64,000 nucleotides of DNA from Halovenus aranensis (GTDB lineage: Archaea > Halobacteriota > Halobacteria > Halobacteriales > Haloarculaceae). The notes under the pieces were generated by a model. It was not told where the DNA came from. It saw nothing but the letters and a program-made list of their open reading frames with translations, and did no database searches. Both the position numbers and the translations under genes were made by a program. Positions 44,300-52,633 of the stretch are shown in pieces (position 1 is the stretch's first letter; every line of letters begins with the position of its first letter). Location: the NCBI RefSeq assembly GCF_900100385.1, contig NZ_FNFC01000003.1, positions 1 through 64,000 of the forward strand, in the 5' to 3' direction.

Positions 44300-44679
44300 G
44301 CTACGACGCACGTGACGACGGCTACGACGACTTCCTCGATGCCGTCGAAGATGGTGAGCCGTACTACCTCGAGAGCCCGAGCGGCAACGGCTGGCTGCCG
44401 CCACGGAACTGTGACCCCGAAACCGGCGAGACCGACCTCGTCGAGAAACCCCTGCCCGAAACTGGCGACGTGTTGACACAGACGACAACCCACGTCTCGG
44501 GGCCGACCTTCGCCGACGACGCCCCCTACGTTGTCGCCGTCGCGTCGTTCGGCCCGGTCAACATTACCGGTCAAATGCGTGGCGTAGACGACGTCGAAAT
44601 CGGACAGCAGGTGACACTCGGTATCGACCAGACGGAGACGACAGGCGACCGTGTCATCGTCTTCCGACCGGTCGAGTAG
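44296..44679 (+). CDS. OB-fold (DUF35) partner of the thiolase
   Basis: 127 aa. A helical start with YYLESPSGNGWLPPRNCDP, then the OB-fold (ETTTHVSGPTFADDAPYVVAVASFGPVNITGQM...). Only one Cys remains where other family members have a zinc ribbon of four Cys, so the zinc site is lost. It overlaps the thiolase stop by ATGA. Known haloarchaeal ketothiolases need such a beta subunit. Confidence 0.82.
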   Translation: MSYDARDDGYDDFLDAVEDGEPYYLESPSGNGWLPPRNCDPETGETDLVEKPLPETGDVLTQTTTHVSGPTFADDAPYVVAVASFGPVNITGQMRGVDDVEIGQQVTLGIDQTETTGDRVIVFRPVE

Positions 44680-44683
44680 TCGG

Positions 44684-45310
44684 TCACGCTGACTCGGACG
44701 GATGTTCGATGGCACCGACGAGGGCGTCGATGGATTCTGTCTCGTCTATCGCTTCAGGGTGTGTCCCAATAGCCGCGAGCAGGTCACCGTCGTTCGAGAA
44801 CTGTCCGAGGTGGACGGTGGCAGTCACCGACTGACTCGCAATCTGGCGCTCGGTCCGGAACCGCTCGAAGGTGACCTCGCTGCCGAGCGCCTCGACGGTC
44901 CGTGACCCCTGCTTGTCGAGGCTCGCGCCACCGCCCGCGACGCGTCCGAGCAACTGCTCGGCACCGAAGTCGTTGAAGGGGTTGATTTCGTTACCTGCGA
45001 CGGTCACACTCGGCGTCGAGAAGAGATAGAACTGCGCCGCGTCGGGACCGAAACCGCCCGCAGGCTTGCCAAACAGCACGAGCCAGTTGGTCAGGCTGAG
45101 GTCACGAGACTGCCCCACCGCCTCGACTGTCTCGGTGAACTTAAGCTCCTCTGTGCTGCGGTGCTCGAAGCCTCGCTCGTCCAGCGTGCTCGCCTCGACG
45201 CTTGCGGGAGATGCCGCCTGTTCGAAACTCCCCTGCAGGAGGCCACAGCCAGCGAGTGATACGGCACCGGCAAGCCCCAGCGCGCCGAGAACGTCCCTGC
45301 GTCTGTGCAT
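44684..45310 (-). CDS. Tat lipoprotein, DUF6517-like
   Basis: 208 aa. Signal RRRDVLGALGLAGAVSLAGC with Arg cluster and lipobox LAGC. The mature part FTETVEAVGQSRDLSLTNWLVLFGK and YLFSTPSVTVAGNEINPFNDF matches the DUF6517 haloarchaeal lipoprotein family (named from memory). Function unknown. It converges with the thiolase operon, 4 nt away. Confidence 0.75.
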   Translation of the reverse strand: MHRRRDVLGALGLAGAVSLAGCGLLQGSFEQAASPASVEASTLDERGFEHRSTEELKFTETVEAVGQSRDLSLTNWLVLFGKPAGGFGPDAAQFYLFSTPSVTVAGNEINPFNDFGAEQLLGRVAGGGASLDKQGSRTVEALGSEVTFERFRTERQIASQSVTATVHLGQFSNDGDLLAAIGTHPEAIDETESIDALVGAIEHPSESA

Positions 45311-45354
45311 GTCACCACAGAGAACGAGCGTCCCTAAATGCTTTGTCGCCCGCG

Positions 45355-46416
45355 TCAGTCGTCGGCAGGAACGGGAGCCTCGCCGTACTCGATTTCGCCG
45401 GCGTCGAGGTCGGCCTCGATTTCTCGGGCCGCGGTGACGAGGTTGTCCATCTTCTGGAAGGCAGCCTCGCGGGGGAGGAGTTTGAGCCCACAGTCCGGGC
45501 TGACTGTCAACTGCTCAGGCGGGACGACCTCCAGACCCTTCTTGATGTTCGCTTTGATTTCCTCGACGGATTCGACCTCTTTGTCGTGGACGTCGACAAC
45601 ACCGAGCGCGAGGTCTTTCGTGAACTCCGTCTCTTTGAACACATCGAGCTGTTCGTAGTCGCCGTTACAGAGCTCCACGTCGAACTCGTCGACGGGGAAC
45701 TCCAGAATATCGGGATAGATACGCGAGTAATCGCCATAACAGACGTGGAGACCGACACGCACGTCCTCGGGGATACCGTCGACGATGCGTTCCAGACACT
45801 CACCGACGATAGCGTGGTCGTCGGGCGTCGTCGCCAGCGCCGGCTCGTCGATTTGGATGTAGCGTGCGCCGGCGTCGACGAGCTGTTCGACCTCCTCGTT
45901 GACGAGGTCTGCGAACTCGTACGCTGCGGTCTCTTCGTCCTCGTAGACCTCGTTGAACGACCAGCTCGCGAGCGTGTACGGCCCCGTGATGGGGACCTTC
46001 ACCGGGCGTTGGGAGACATCACTGGTGAACTCGTACTCGGAGACCAGCCACTCCTCACCGTAGGAGATGTCGTCGACGACACTTGGCTTGTCGAAGTAGT
46101 TGTGCCCCCAGACCTTGACCGGGCCGTTACACTCACAGCCGTCGATACGGTGAGCGAAGTATTCGACCATCTCGTTGCGCCGCATCTCGCCGTCGACGAC
46201 GACGTCGATGCCGGCGCGCTCGTGTTCGTTCGTAATCAGCCGGGACGCATCGTCTTTCGCCTCGTCGAAGCTTTCGTCGTCGAACTTCGAATCCTCGTCG
46301 TTCCAGAGGTCACGTGCCCGGTGGAGCCACTTCGGTTTCGGGTACGAGCCGACCACTGTCGTCAACAGGAAGTGGTCGTGTGGGTGGTCGTCTGGGCGGA
46401 ACTGTTCGCGCGTCAT
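45355..46416 (-). CDS. metE: Methionine synthase, cobalamin-independent, catalytic core (MetE C-terminal type)
   Basis: 353 aa, single catalytic barrel. The N-terminus LTTVVGSYPKPKWLHRARDL is the MetE core start. Zinc ligands are expected in GLHVCYGDYSR and VSPDCGLKLL, with the conserved QIDEPALATTPDDH. It transfers a methyl group to homocysteine. It overlaps its upstream partner by ATGA (46413-46416), so the two are translated together. Confidence 0.9.
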   Translation of the reverse strand: MTREQFRPDDHPHDHFLLTTVVGSYPKPKWLHRARDLWNDEDSKFDDESFDEAKDDASRLITNEHERAGIDVVVDGEMRRNEMVEYFAHRIDGCECNGPVKVWGHNYFDKPSVVDDISYGEEWLVSEYEFTSDVSQRPVKVPITGPYTLASWSFNEVYEDEETAAYEFADLVNEEVEQLVDAGARYIQIDEPALATTPDDHAIVGECLERIVDGIPEDVRVGLHVCYGDYSRIYPDILEFPVDEFDVELCNGDYEQLDVFKETEFTKDLALGVVDVHDKEVESVEEIKANIKKGLEVVPPEQLTVSPDCGLKLLPREAAFQKMDNLVTAAREIEADLDAGEIEYGEAPVPADD

Positions 46417-47408
46417 GCGACCACCTCCTGTCTGGTCGCCTCACCGAGCGCGTCGAGTTTCTGCTCGAATTTGGACACCGGCAGATAGGACAGCTCGACG
46501 TTCGCCGTCGCGTAGACCGTGCCGTACTCCTCAGAGGGCGTCTGCCCCTCGAACCACTCGATGCGTTCTCGGACGGTTTCAGCGTCCTCGACGAGTGTAT
46601 TCTTGCCGTCGACGATGCCAAGCGCCACGTCGTCGGTGGTGCCGTACTCTTGGGCGTTGTAAACGTTCGAGTCGTGGTCAGCAATCAGGTCGAACCCGAG
46701 TGCCTCGAAGTCGGCATCGAGCAGGTGTGCGTAGACGTGTTCCTCCAGTGCACCCCAGTAGGGGAAGACGACCACGTCCGCGTCGGTCGCCGATGCCACC
46801 GTGTCGACAGCCGTCGACACCTGTTCACCGCGGTCGTTCTCGAAGGGATTTTCGACGAGCGACGGTTCGAGCAAGAAGACGGTCTCGACACCCTCGAATG
46901 CGTCGAGTTCGCCGGCGAGGAACTCCGCGATAGCCGCCAGAAACTCGTCCTCGTCGCCATAGTAGTCGTCGGTAGCGAGGTCGGCAAGCGAGTACGGCCC
47001 CGGGAGTACGCCCTGAAGCCCGGCCCCAACGTGGTCACTCGCCTTGTCGAGTTCGGCCGCAACGTCGCCGTCGAAGGTCAGTTCGTCGGTGACGACCGGC
47101 TCCCGATAGAAGTTGTTGTTGTTGTAGTATCGGACGATACCGCGCGTCTCGACGCTGTCGTGGACCGCAAGCGGATGGGCGATGAAATCGTCCCACCGGC
47201 CCTGTCCTTCTACGATGCGGTCGAGTTCGGCCTCCTGTTGTCGTGCGATGAGTTCTTCGCGTACCTCGGCGTACACCGACTCGATTTCTTGGGACTCGGT
47301 CCCGTCGATGAGGTCTTCTCGCTGATTGCCCTTGAGGTCCTGTAGCTGCTCTTTCGACCAGTCCGGCAGCGGGTACAGACCCGGGCTCGTTGCGACGTAC
47401 TGTGTCAT
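46413..47408 (-). CDS. MetE-like N-terminal-type partner, Cys-less
   Basis: 331 aa related to MetE (TSPGLYPLPDWSKEQL, LQGVLPGPYSLADLATDDYYGDEDEFLAAIAEFLAGEL). It contains no cysteine at all, so it cannot hold the catalytic zinc; a role as substrate-binding or structural partner is likely. In other organisms both halves are fused in one 750-aa MetE. ATG at 47408 is preferred to 47417. Confidence 0.85.
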   Translation of the reverse strand: MTQYVATSPGLYPLPDWSKEQLQDLKGNQREDLIDGTESQEIESVYAEVREELIARQQEAELDRIVEGQGRWDDFIAHPLAVHDSVETRGIVRYYNNNNFYREPVVTDELTFDGDVAAELDKASDHVGAGLQGVLPGPYSLADLATDDYYGDEDEFLAAIAEFLAGELDAFEGVETVFLLEPSLVENPFENDRGEQVSTAVDTVASATDADVVVFPYWGALEEHVYAHLLDADFEALGFDLIADHDSNVYNAQEYGTTDDVALGIVDGKNTLVEDAETVRERIEWFEGQTPSEEYGTVYATANVELSYLPVSKFEQKLDALGEATRQEVVA

Positions 47409-47528
47409 GTACAGCACGGTACGTAATGCACTGATATAATATTTGCTATTCTATTATTCTTCACAGTTATTTCAGGTGCGGACCACCGCTCTAAACAGCT
47501 GTTTGCAAGCAGAAAGCGAGCCGTCGGT

Positions 47529-48221
47529 TCAGCGCTGGGCTTTCCGGAACGCTCGGCGGTCGATGACGCTTCCGTCCAGTTCCTCCGCCGGTGCGTCGTC
47601 GAGTACCCACCGGTACTGCTCGACGACGTTTTCGGGGTCGTGGCCGTCAGGTCCCGACAGCTCCGTGGCGACGAGACCGGGGTCGATGACACAGACATCG
47701 TACGGCGTGTCCGTGGCAAAGCCGCGGGCAATCGCCTCGGCAGTCGCTTTCGAGACTGCATACGAGCCAAAGCCTTCGGCTTTCTTCCGCGCGACTGCGC
47801 CCGAGGAAACGACGAGCCGCGCGTCGTCAGCCAGGTGCGGCACCGCCTCTCGGAGCGTCGCGAACACGCCGCGGCCGTTGGTCTTCAGGTGGTTGTCGTA
47901 CGCCGCGTAACTCTCTTGGTCCAGAGGTGTCTCGCCGGTATCGCCGTGATAAACCCCTGCATTGGCGACGACAGCGTCGATGTTTCCTCCCTCAGACGCC
48001 GCAATCTCCATCAGGTGTTCGACATCGTACTCGTCTCGAACGTCTGCCCGTTTGGCGGTCACGTCCCCGCCTGCCTCCGAAATATCGGCAGCCGTCTCCT
48101 CTAAACTGTCTGCGTCCCGGGCACAGATGACGACGTGGGCACCGGCAGTTGCAAAATCGAGCGCGACTGCGCGGCCAATTCCCGTACTCGCTCCAGTAAC
48201 CACGACGGTTTTTCCGTCCAT
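47529..48221 (-). CDS. Short-chain dehydrogenase/reductase
   Basis: 230 aa classical SDR: VVTGASTGIGRAVALDF, VVANAGVYHGDT, Ser-Tyr-Lys triad in VVSSGAVARKKAEGFGSYAVSKA, then VCVIDPGLVATELS. Substrate unknown. Confidence 0.88.
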   Translation of the reverse strand: MDGKTVVVTGASTGIGRAVALDFATAGAHVVICARDADSLEETAADISEAGGDVTAKRADVRDEYDVEHLMEIAASEGGNIDAVVANAGVYHGDTGETPLDQESYAAYDNHLKTNGRGVFATLREAVPHLADDARLVVSSGAVARKKAEGFGSYAVSKATAEAIARGFATDTPYDVCVIDPGLVATELSGPDGHDPENVVEQYRWVLDDAPAEELDGSVIDRRAFRKAQR

Positions 48222-48356
48222 ACCGTCTCATATGGCGTGTTCCCTATAGTACCTCCCGGTCCCTGCAAGGTGACGACTCGTCTGACCGGTGTCTGACACA
48301 GGCTTATGTAGATAGCCCACGTTACCGGAGATGAGACACGCAACTCAAATTCCGAT

Positions 48357-48509
48357 ATGACTGTCGACAACACCATACTGGGGCGGTGCCCGGACTGTGA
48401 CGAACCAATCTCGGAAGCCGAGATGGTCATCGACTACAAGAGCGAGCGGGGCAACCGTATCACCGCAGCTACGTGTCCATCGTGTGTGACGGTTGTCACT
48501 GTCGTCTAG
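48357..48509 (+). CDS. 50-aa zinc-finger protein
   Basis: MTVDNTILGRCPDCDEPISE, then a beta hairpin and CPSC near the end; four Cys in two CPxC pairs form one zinc site. The size and pattern fit the haloarchaeal DUF7837-type microproteins (from memory). A leadered or leaderless promoter is not clear. Confidence 0.7.
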   Translation: MTVDNTILGRCPDCDEPISEAEMVIDYKSERGNRITAATCPSCVTVVTVV

Positions 48510-48563
48510 ACGAGACTCTGCTGTTCCGACCGTCTTTTAATCCGCGGTCGAGTATCGCCTGGC

Positions 48564-48785
48564 ATGGTCGACAGAGACGAGATTCTCGAACTCCTCCCAC
48601 ATTACGCTGCACTCGTCGTCATCGTACTGGTGGCAATGGCTACGTTTCGGACAGTCGTCGGAAGCCAGAACCCGCTCATCGAATTCTCGCTGGTGGTGAT
48701 ACTGGTGTTTGGCTATCGCCCGCTCGTAGCCCGGGTCGACGCGATTCCGACGCCGACAATCTGGGAGCGTTTCGAGGGCAGGTAG
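48564..48785 (+). CDS. 73-aa membrane protein
   Basis: Two helices (YAALVVIVLVAMATFRTVV; IEFSLVVILVFGYRPLVA) and a polar C-terminus (IPTPTIWERFEGR). TATA-like TCTTTTAATC at 48532-48541 lies about 25-30 nt before the ATG. Function unknown. Confidence 0.65.
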   Translation: MVDRDEILELLPHYAALVVIVLVAMATFRTVVGSQNPLIEFSLVVILVFGYRPLVARVDAIPTPTIWERFEGR

Positions 48786-48897
48786 CTCATACGGATGGGT
48801 AGAATTCTTTTACTCGCGGGTGTCTGAGATACTGGATTACAGACACTTTACGCTCCGCTTCCGGCGTCGAATCGTCACGTGCATACAGCCACCAGTA

Positions 48898-49716
48898 TCA
48901 AGACAGCGTCGCCTTGGCGCGCTCGACAACCGTCTCTATCTCGCTATCGACGAGGTCTCGCTCTCCCAGCACCAGGCGGAGTCGGGGCCGTCCCATCTCG
49001 ATTGGGACTTTCTCGGTATCTAGCAGGCCGATGGACTCGAGCTGGTTTTTTGTCCGCGAGAACGTCGCTTTGCTGGCGAGTCTAATGTCCTCGCCCCAGC
49101 GACTGATGTCGTACAGTAACTCTCTGTTGTTGGCGGCGACGAGCAACGCAACTGTCACCTCATCGAGCCCCTCACCGTCGCCGCGGGCAGTTTCGAGGGC
49201 GTCGAGGGCGGTGTCGAAGTCCTCGACGGCCTCGGCACTGATGTCTTCGCTCATCGTCTCCCGGACGCGAGACAGCGGCGGCGTTCGGAGCGAGTACGGC
49301 GCCGAGCGCTCCCAACGTCGCGTATACTCTTCGTGTGTCCCAGAGACGAACCCCTCGTCGGTAGAGGAGAGGGCGGCGACGCTGTCACCCCCATCGACGA
49401 GACTGACCAGCAACTCCGGAGCTAAAAACAGCGACGAGCGGGGCACCTCGTCCAGCGTTCGGACAGCGAGTCGCTCGTCGCTCACGAGGTCGGCCAGCCG
49501 ACTCGCAATCAGGAAGTCTCCGAGGACGGTTTTGAGCGTCGATTCCTCTGCAAACAGCTTGACCGTCGGCGTCTCCGGCGTCGTCCACAGCGTTCGAACG
49601 ACCGTTCGGACCGTCTCGCGGCCGGGGTTGACGACAAACAGCTCTCGGTCGACAGCGGCGAGTCCCTCCTCGACGACTCTGTCGAGTGTCGCGTCGTGCA
49701 GGTCGGTGAAAGTCAT
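48898..49716 (-). CDS. tbsP: TrmB-like regulator TbsP
   Basis: 272 aa. An N-terminal ligand-like domain (FVVNPGRETVRTVVRTL, KTVLGDFLIASRLADLVSD, SLVDGGDSVAALSSTDEGFV) precedes a C-terminal winged helix (VTVALLVAANNRELLYDISRWGEDIRLASKATFSRTKNQLESIGLLDTEKV). This closely matches TbsP, which acts with TrmB on sugar metabolism genes in Haloferax (name from memory of published work). ATG at 49716; GATAAAAATAAG about 35-40 nt upstream. Confidence 0.78.
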   Translation of the reverse strand: MTFTDLHDATLDRVVEEGLAAVDRELFVVNPGRETVRTVVRTLWTTPETPTVKLFAEESTLKTVLGDFLIASRLADLVSDERLAVRTLDEVPRSSLFLAPELLVSLVDGGDSVAALSSTDEGFVSGTHEEYTRRWERSAPYSLRTPPLSRVRETMSEDISAEAVEDFDTALDALETARGDGEGLDEVTVALLVAANNRELLYDISRWGEDIRLASKATFSRTKNQLESIGLLDTEKVPIEMGRPRLRLVLGERDLVDSEIETVVERAKATLS

Positions 49717-49858
49717 CGATTGACACAGGATAGCATTGGGGGTCACTTATTTTTATCTAATTTTGGGTGAATGTAGAAGGTAAATTTGTCCAGGGGCTTT
49801 ACAACCGTCACTCACCGGGGGGTAACTGTTATTTTGCAGTCTCCCTGAATATCGGTAG

Positions 49859-50065
49859 ATGGCACAGTACTGTCTCGACTGTGGCGAGACTGCGATGAAA
49901 GACGACCAGTTCTGTTACTACTGTGGGGAACCCATTCCGTCAGCGTCGACGCCAGACACACAGAATGTAGACCAGAGACGAGGGGCCCAGTGTGACGACT
50001 GCGGGGCACGCATCGCCAGTGACGACCAATACTGTTATTACTGTGGGACACAGCTACGGCGCTGA
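49859..50065 (+). CDS. 68-aa double zinc-ribbon protein
   Basis: Two zinc-ribbon units: CLDCGETAMKDDQFCYYCGE and CDDCGARIASDDQYCYYCGT, linked by a Ser/Thr/Asp stretch. The duplicate reads as an internal repeat. TATA-like TGTTATTTTG at 49827-49836 is 23-32 nt before the ATG. Function unknown. Confidence 0.8.
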   Translation: MAQYCLDCGETAMKDDQFCYYCGEPIPSASTPDTQNVDQRRGAQCDDCGARIASDDQYCYYCGTQLRR

Positions 50066-50083
50066 GGGAGTCTCCGAGAGCCC

Positions 50084-50458
50084 TCAGCCTTGCACCCCGC
50101 GTGGGACCCACTGTGACTCTTTGGCCGTGTCGGTGTTTTCGGGGGCACTCACCAGAACGAACGAACTCTCTCCGTCACCGTTACGAATCTGCCGGGTGGC
50201 CTCGGGCGGAATCCAGACGGCGTCGCCGCTGACCATCGAAACGTCCTCGTCGTCGATTCGCACGGTCGCCTCGCCATCGATGAGGATGTACACTTCCTCG
50301 TGGCCGTCGTCGGTGTGGTCGTGTGGTTTCCCCTTCCAGTCCGGGTCACACCGGACCATCGTGACCCCCACCTGCCGACAATCGAGCGGGTCGCCGAGAA
50401 AGTGCATGGCGTCAGAGACTTTCTCAACGTCGTCGGTGTGGACTTTCGAGTAGCTCAT
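50084..50458 (-). CDS. Cupin-domain protein
   Basis: 124 aa single-domain cupin. Metal ligands are in PHDHTDDGHEEVYILIDGEATVRID (His/Glu set) and the second motif is VSGDAVWIPPEATRQIRNG. Metal and function unknown. The gene starts at ATG 50458; ACTAATTATG lies about 25-32 nt upstream on the minus strand. Confidence 0.85.
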   Translation of the reverse strand: MSYSKVHTDDVEKVSDAMHFLGDPLDCRQVGVTMVRCDPDWKGKPHDHTDDGHEEVYILIDGEATVRIDDEDVSMVSGDAVWIPPEATRQIRNGDGESSFVLVSAPENTDTAKESQWVPRGVQG

Positions 50459-50575
50459 CTATACTATATCTACGGACACCACGCATAATTAGTTGCGGTG
50501 CTGGCGGTATTTGTCGCCCTCTCGGCCCGTCAGACGGACCACCGGACACAAATAGTCACTGGCCGAAAGGCGAAT

Positions 50576-51469
50576 ATGGTCTCTGAGCTCTTTGCGGACT
50601 CGCAGTGGGAGTCGGTCGACGCGTTCGATTTCGAGGACGTAACGTACCACCGGGGGACGGAGGTGCCAGCGGTCAGAATCGCCTTCGACCGGCCGGCAGT
50701 TCGCAACGCCTTCAGGCCGGAAACCGTCGACGAACTGTACAGGGCCCTCGACCACGCCAGAAAACAGGCAGATGTGGGCTGTGTGCTTCTGACCGGGAAC
50801 GGCCCCTCGCCCGAAGACGGCGGCTGGGCGTTCTGCTCGGGCGGCGACCAGTCGATTCGCGGCGATTCCGGGTACGAGTACGAGGACGACGAAGAACCTG
50901 CGGCCGACCAGGGCGTCGGTCGCCTCCACATTCTCGAAGTCCAGCGGCTCATCCGGTTTATGCCAAAGCCCGTCATCTGTGTTGTGCCGGGCTGGGCGGC
51001 GGGCGGTGGACACTCACTGCACGTCGTCTGTGACCTCACGCTGGCGAGTGAGGCACACGGGATGTTCAAACAGACCGACGCAGACGTGGCCTCGTTCGAC
51101 GGCGGATTCGGCTCGGCCTATCTCGCCCAGCAGGTCGGCCAGAAGAAGGCCAGAGAGATATTCTTCCTCGGCAAGAGCTACGACGCCCACGCGGCCCACG
51201 AGATGGGGATGGTCAACGAAGTCGTTCCCCACGATGACCTCGAAGACGTGGCACTCGACTGGGCTGACCAGATCACGCGCAAGTCACCGATGGCGATACG
51301 CATGCTGAAATACGCCTTCAACATGGCAGACGACGGGATGGTCGGTCAACAGGTCTTCGCCGGAGAGGCGACCCGGCTGGGATATATGACTGACGAGGCC
51401 GCCGAAGGGCGAACCGCCTTCAACGAGGGTCGTGAACCAAACTTCCGGCAGTATCCCTGGCACTACTGA
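50576..51469 (+). CDS. menB: 1,4-dihydroxy-2-naphthoyl-CoA synthase (MenB)
   Basis: 297 aa crotonase-fold enzyme of menaquinone synthesis. Signature residues are FCSGGDQSIRGDSGYEYEDD, VCVVPGWAAGGGHSLHVVCDLTLAS (the oxyanion-hole loop), FKQTDADVASFDGGFGSAYLA, and the C-terminal RTAFNEGREPNFRQYPW. All are typical of MenB. No other men genes are adjacent. Confidence 0.95.
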   Translation: MVSELFADSQWESVDAFDFEDVTYHRGTEVPAVRIAFDRPAVRNAFRPETVDELYRALDHARKQADVGCVLLTGNGPSPEDGGWAFCSGGDQSIRGDSGYEYEDDEEPAADQGVGRLHILEVQRLIRFMPKPVICVVPGWAAGGGHSLHVVCDLTLASEAHGMFKQTDADVASFDGGFGSAYLAQQVGQKKAREIFFLGKSYDAHAAHEMGMVNEVVPHDDLEDVALDWADQITRKSPMAIRMLKYAFNMADDGMVGQQVFAGEATRLGYMTDEAAEGRTAFNEGREPNFRQYPWHY

Positions 51470-51547
51470 CCGGTACGGTAGCGGCCTCGGGCGAGCAGAC
51501 TGCGTTCGAGCCAAGCAGTCTTTAGTGTCTGGTCCTAACCCAGCGGT

Positions 51548-52546
51548 ATGAATATGCTCGTCGACGGCGAGTGGCGCACAGACGCGTTCGAATCAACCAA
51601 CGACGATGGAGAGTTCGAGCGACAGACGACGCCGTTTCGGAACCGGATTCGGGACGACCCAGACGCGCGGTTCCAGCCTGAAGCCGGCCGGTACCATCTC
51701 TACGTCTGCTATGCCTGTCCGTGGGCACACCGGACGCTGCTCGCCCGCTCGCTGAAGGGGCTCGAAGACGTCATCTCCGTCGACTACGTCGACCCGTTCC
51801 GTGACGAAGGCGGCTGGCAGTTCACCCCCGAGAAGGCGGGCTGTACCGAGGATTCGCTGTATGGCAGTGACTACCTCCGCGAACTGTACGTCGAAGCCGA
51901 CCCCGATGCGACCTGTCGGGTGACCGTTCCAGTGCTCTGGGACAAACACGAGGAGACAATCGTCAACAACGAGTCGGCGGAGATTCTCCGGATGCTCGAC
52001 ACCGAATTCGAGGAGTTCGCCACCAGCGATGTCGACCTCTACCCGGAGGGGTACCAGGAGACGGTCGACCAGATTATCGAGGACATCTACGAGCCGATAA
52101 ACAACGGCGTCTATCGCGCTGGCTTCGCCAAATCACAAGATGCCTACGACGAGGCCGTGACTGAGTTGTTCGAGGCGCTCGACCACTGGAACGAAACACT
52201 CGCCGACCAGCGGTACCTCGCCGGTGACCGACTGACCGAGGCCGACATCTGCATGTTCACGACGCTGGTTCGGTTCGACCAAGTCTATCATACACACTTC
52301 ATGTGTAACAAGCAGTTCATCCACCAGTACGACAACCTCGGGCCGTACCTGCGTGACCTCTATCAGACGCCTGGGGTCGCCAAGACCGTCGAGATGAGCC
52401 ACATCAAAGAACACTATTACACGACGCATCCGGACGTGACGCCGACGCGGATAATCGCGGCCGGACCGGACCTCGACTTCGAGGCTCCGCACGACAGAGA
52501 CGAACTACCCGGCGACCGTCCTGCTGGGCTTGTGTCCCCCCAGTAG
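51548..52546 (+). CDS. Glutathionyl-hydroquinone reductase-like (Ecm4/YqjG) thiol transferase
   Basis: 332 aa. The catalytic motif is YVCYACPWAHRTLLARSLKGL; the second domain carries ADQRYLAGDRLTEADICMFTTLVRFDQVYHTHF, typical of the Xi-class GST. Haloarchaea use gamma-glutamylcysteine rather than glutathione, so the cofactor is probably different; this is inference. TATA-like TCTTTAGT is 24-31 nt before ATG 51548. Confidence 0.88.
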   Translation: MNMLVDGEWRTDAFESTNDDGEFERQTTPFRNRIRDDPDARFQPEAGRYHLYVCYACPWAHRTLLARSLKGLEDVISVDYVDPFRDEGGWQFTPEKAGCTEDSLYGSDYLRELYVEADPDATCRVTVPVLWDKHEETIVNNESAEILRMLDTEFEEFATSDVDLYPEGYQETVDQIIEDIYEPINNGVYRAGFAKSQDAYDEAVTELFEALDHWNETLADQRYLAGDRLTEADICMFTTLVRFDQVYHTHFMCNKQFIHQYDNLGPYLRDLYQTPGVAKTVEMSHIKEHYYTTHPDVTPTRIIAAGPDLDFEAPHDRDELPGDRPAGLVSPQ

Positions 52547-52633
52547 CGCGACAGTCGCGGCAATTAGCCCGCCACCGAATACACTACCACGGCCAGCTTT
52601 ATCAGAGCATCAACCCAACAGTCGAGAGTCGAG

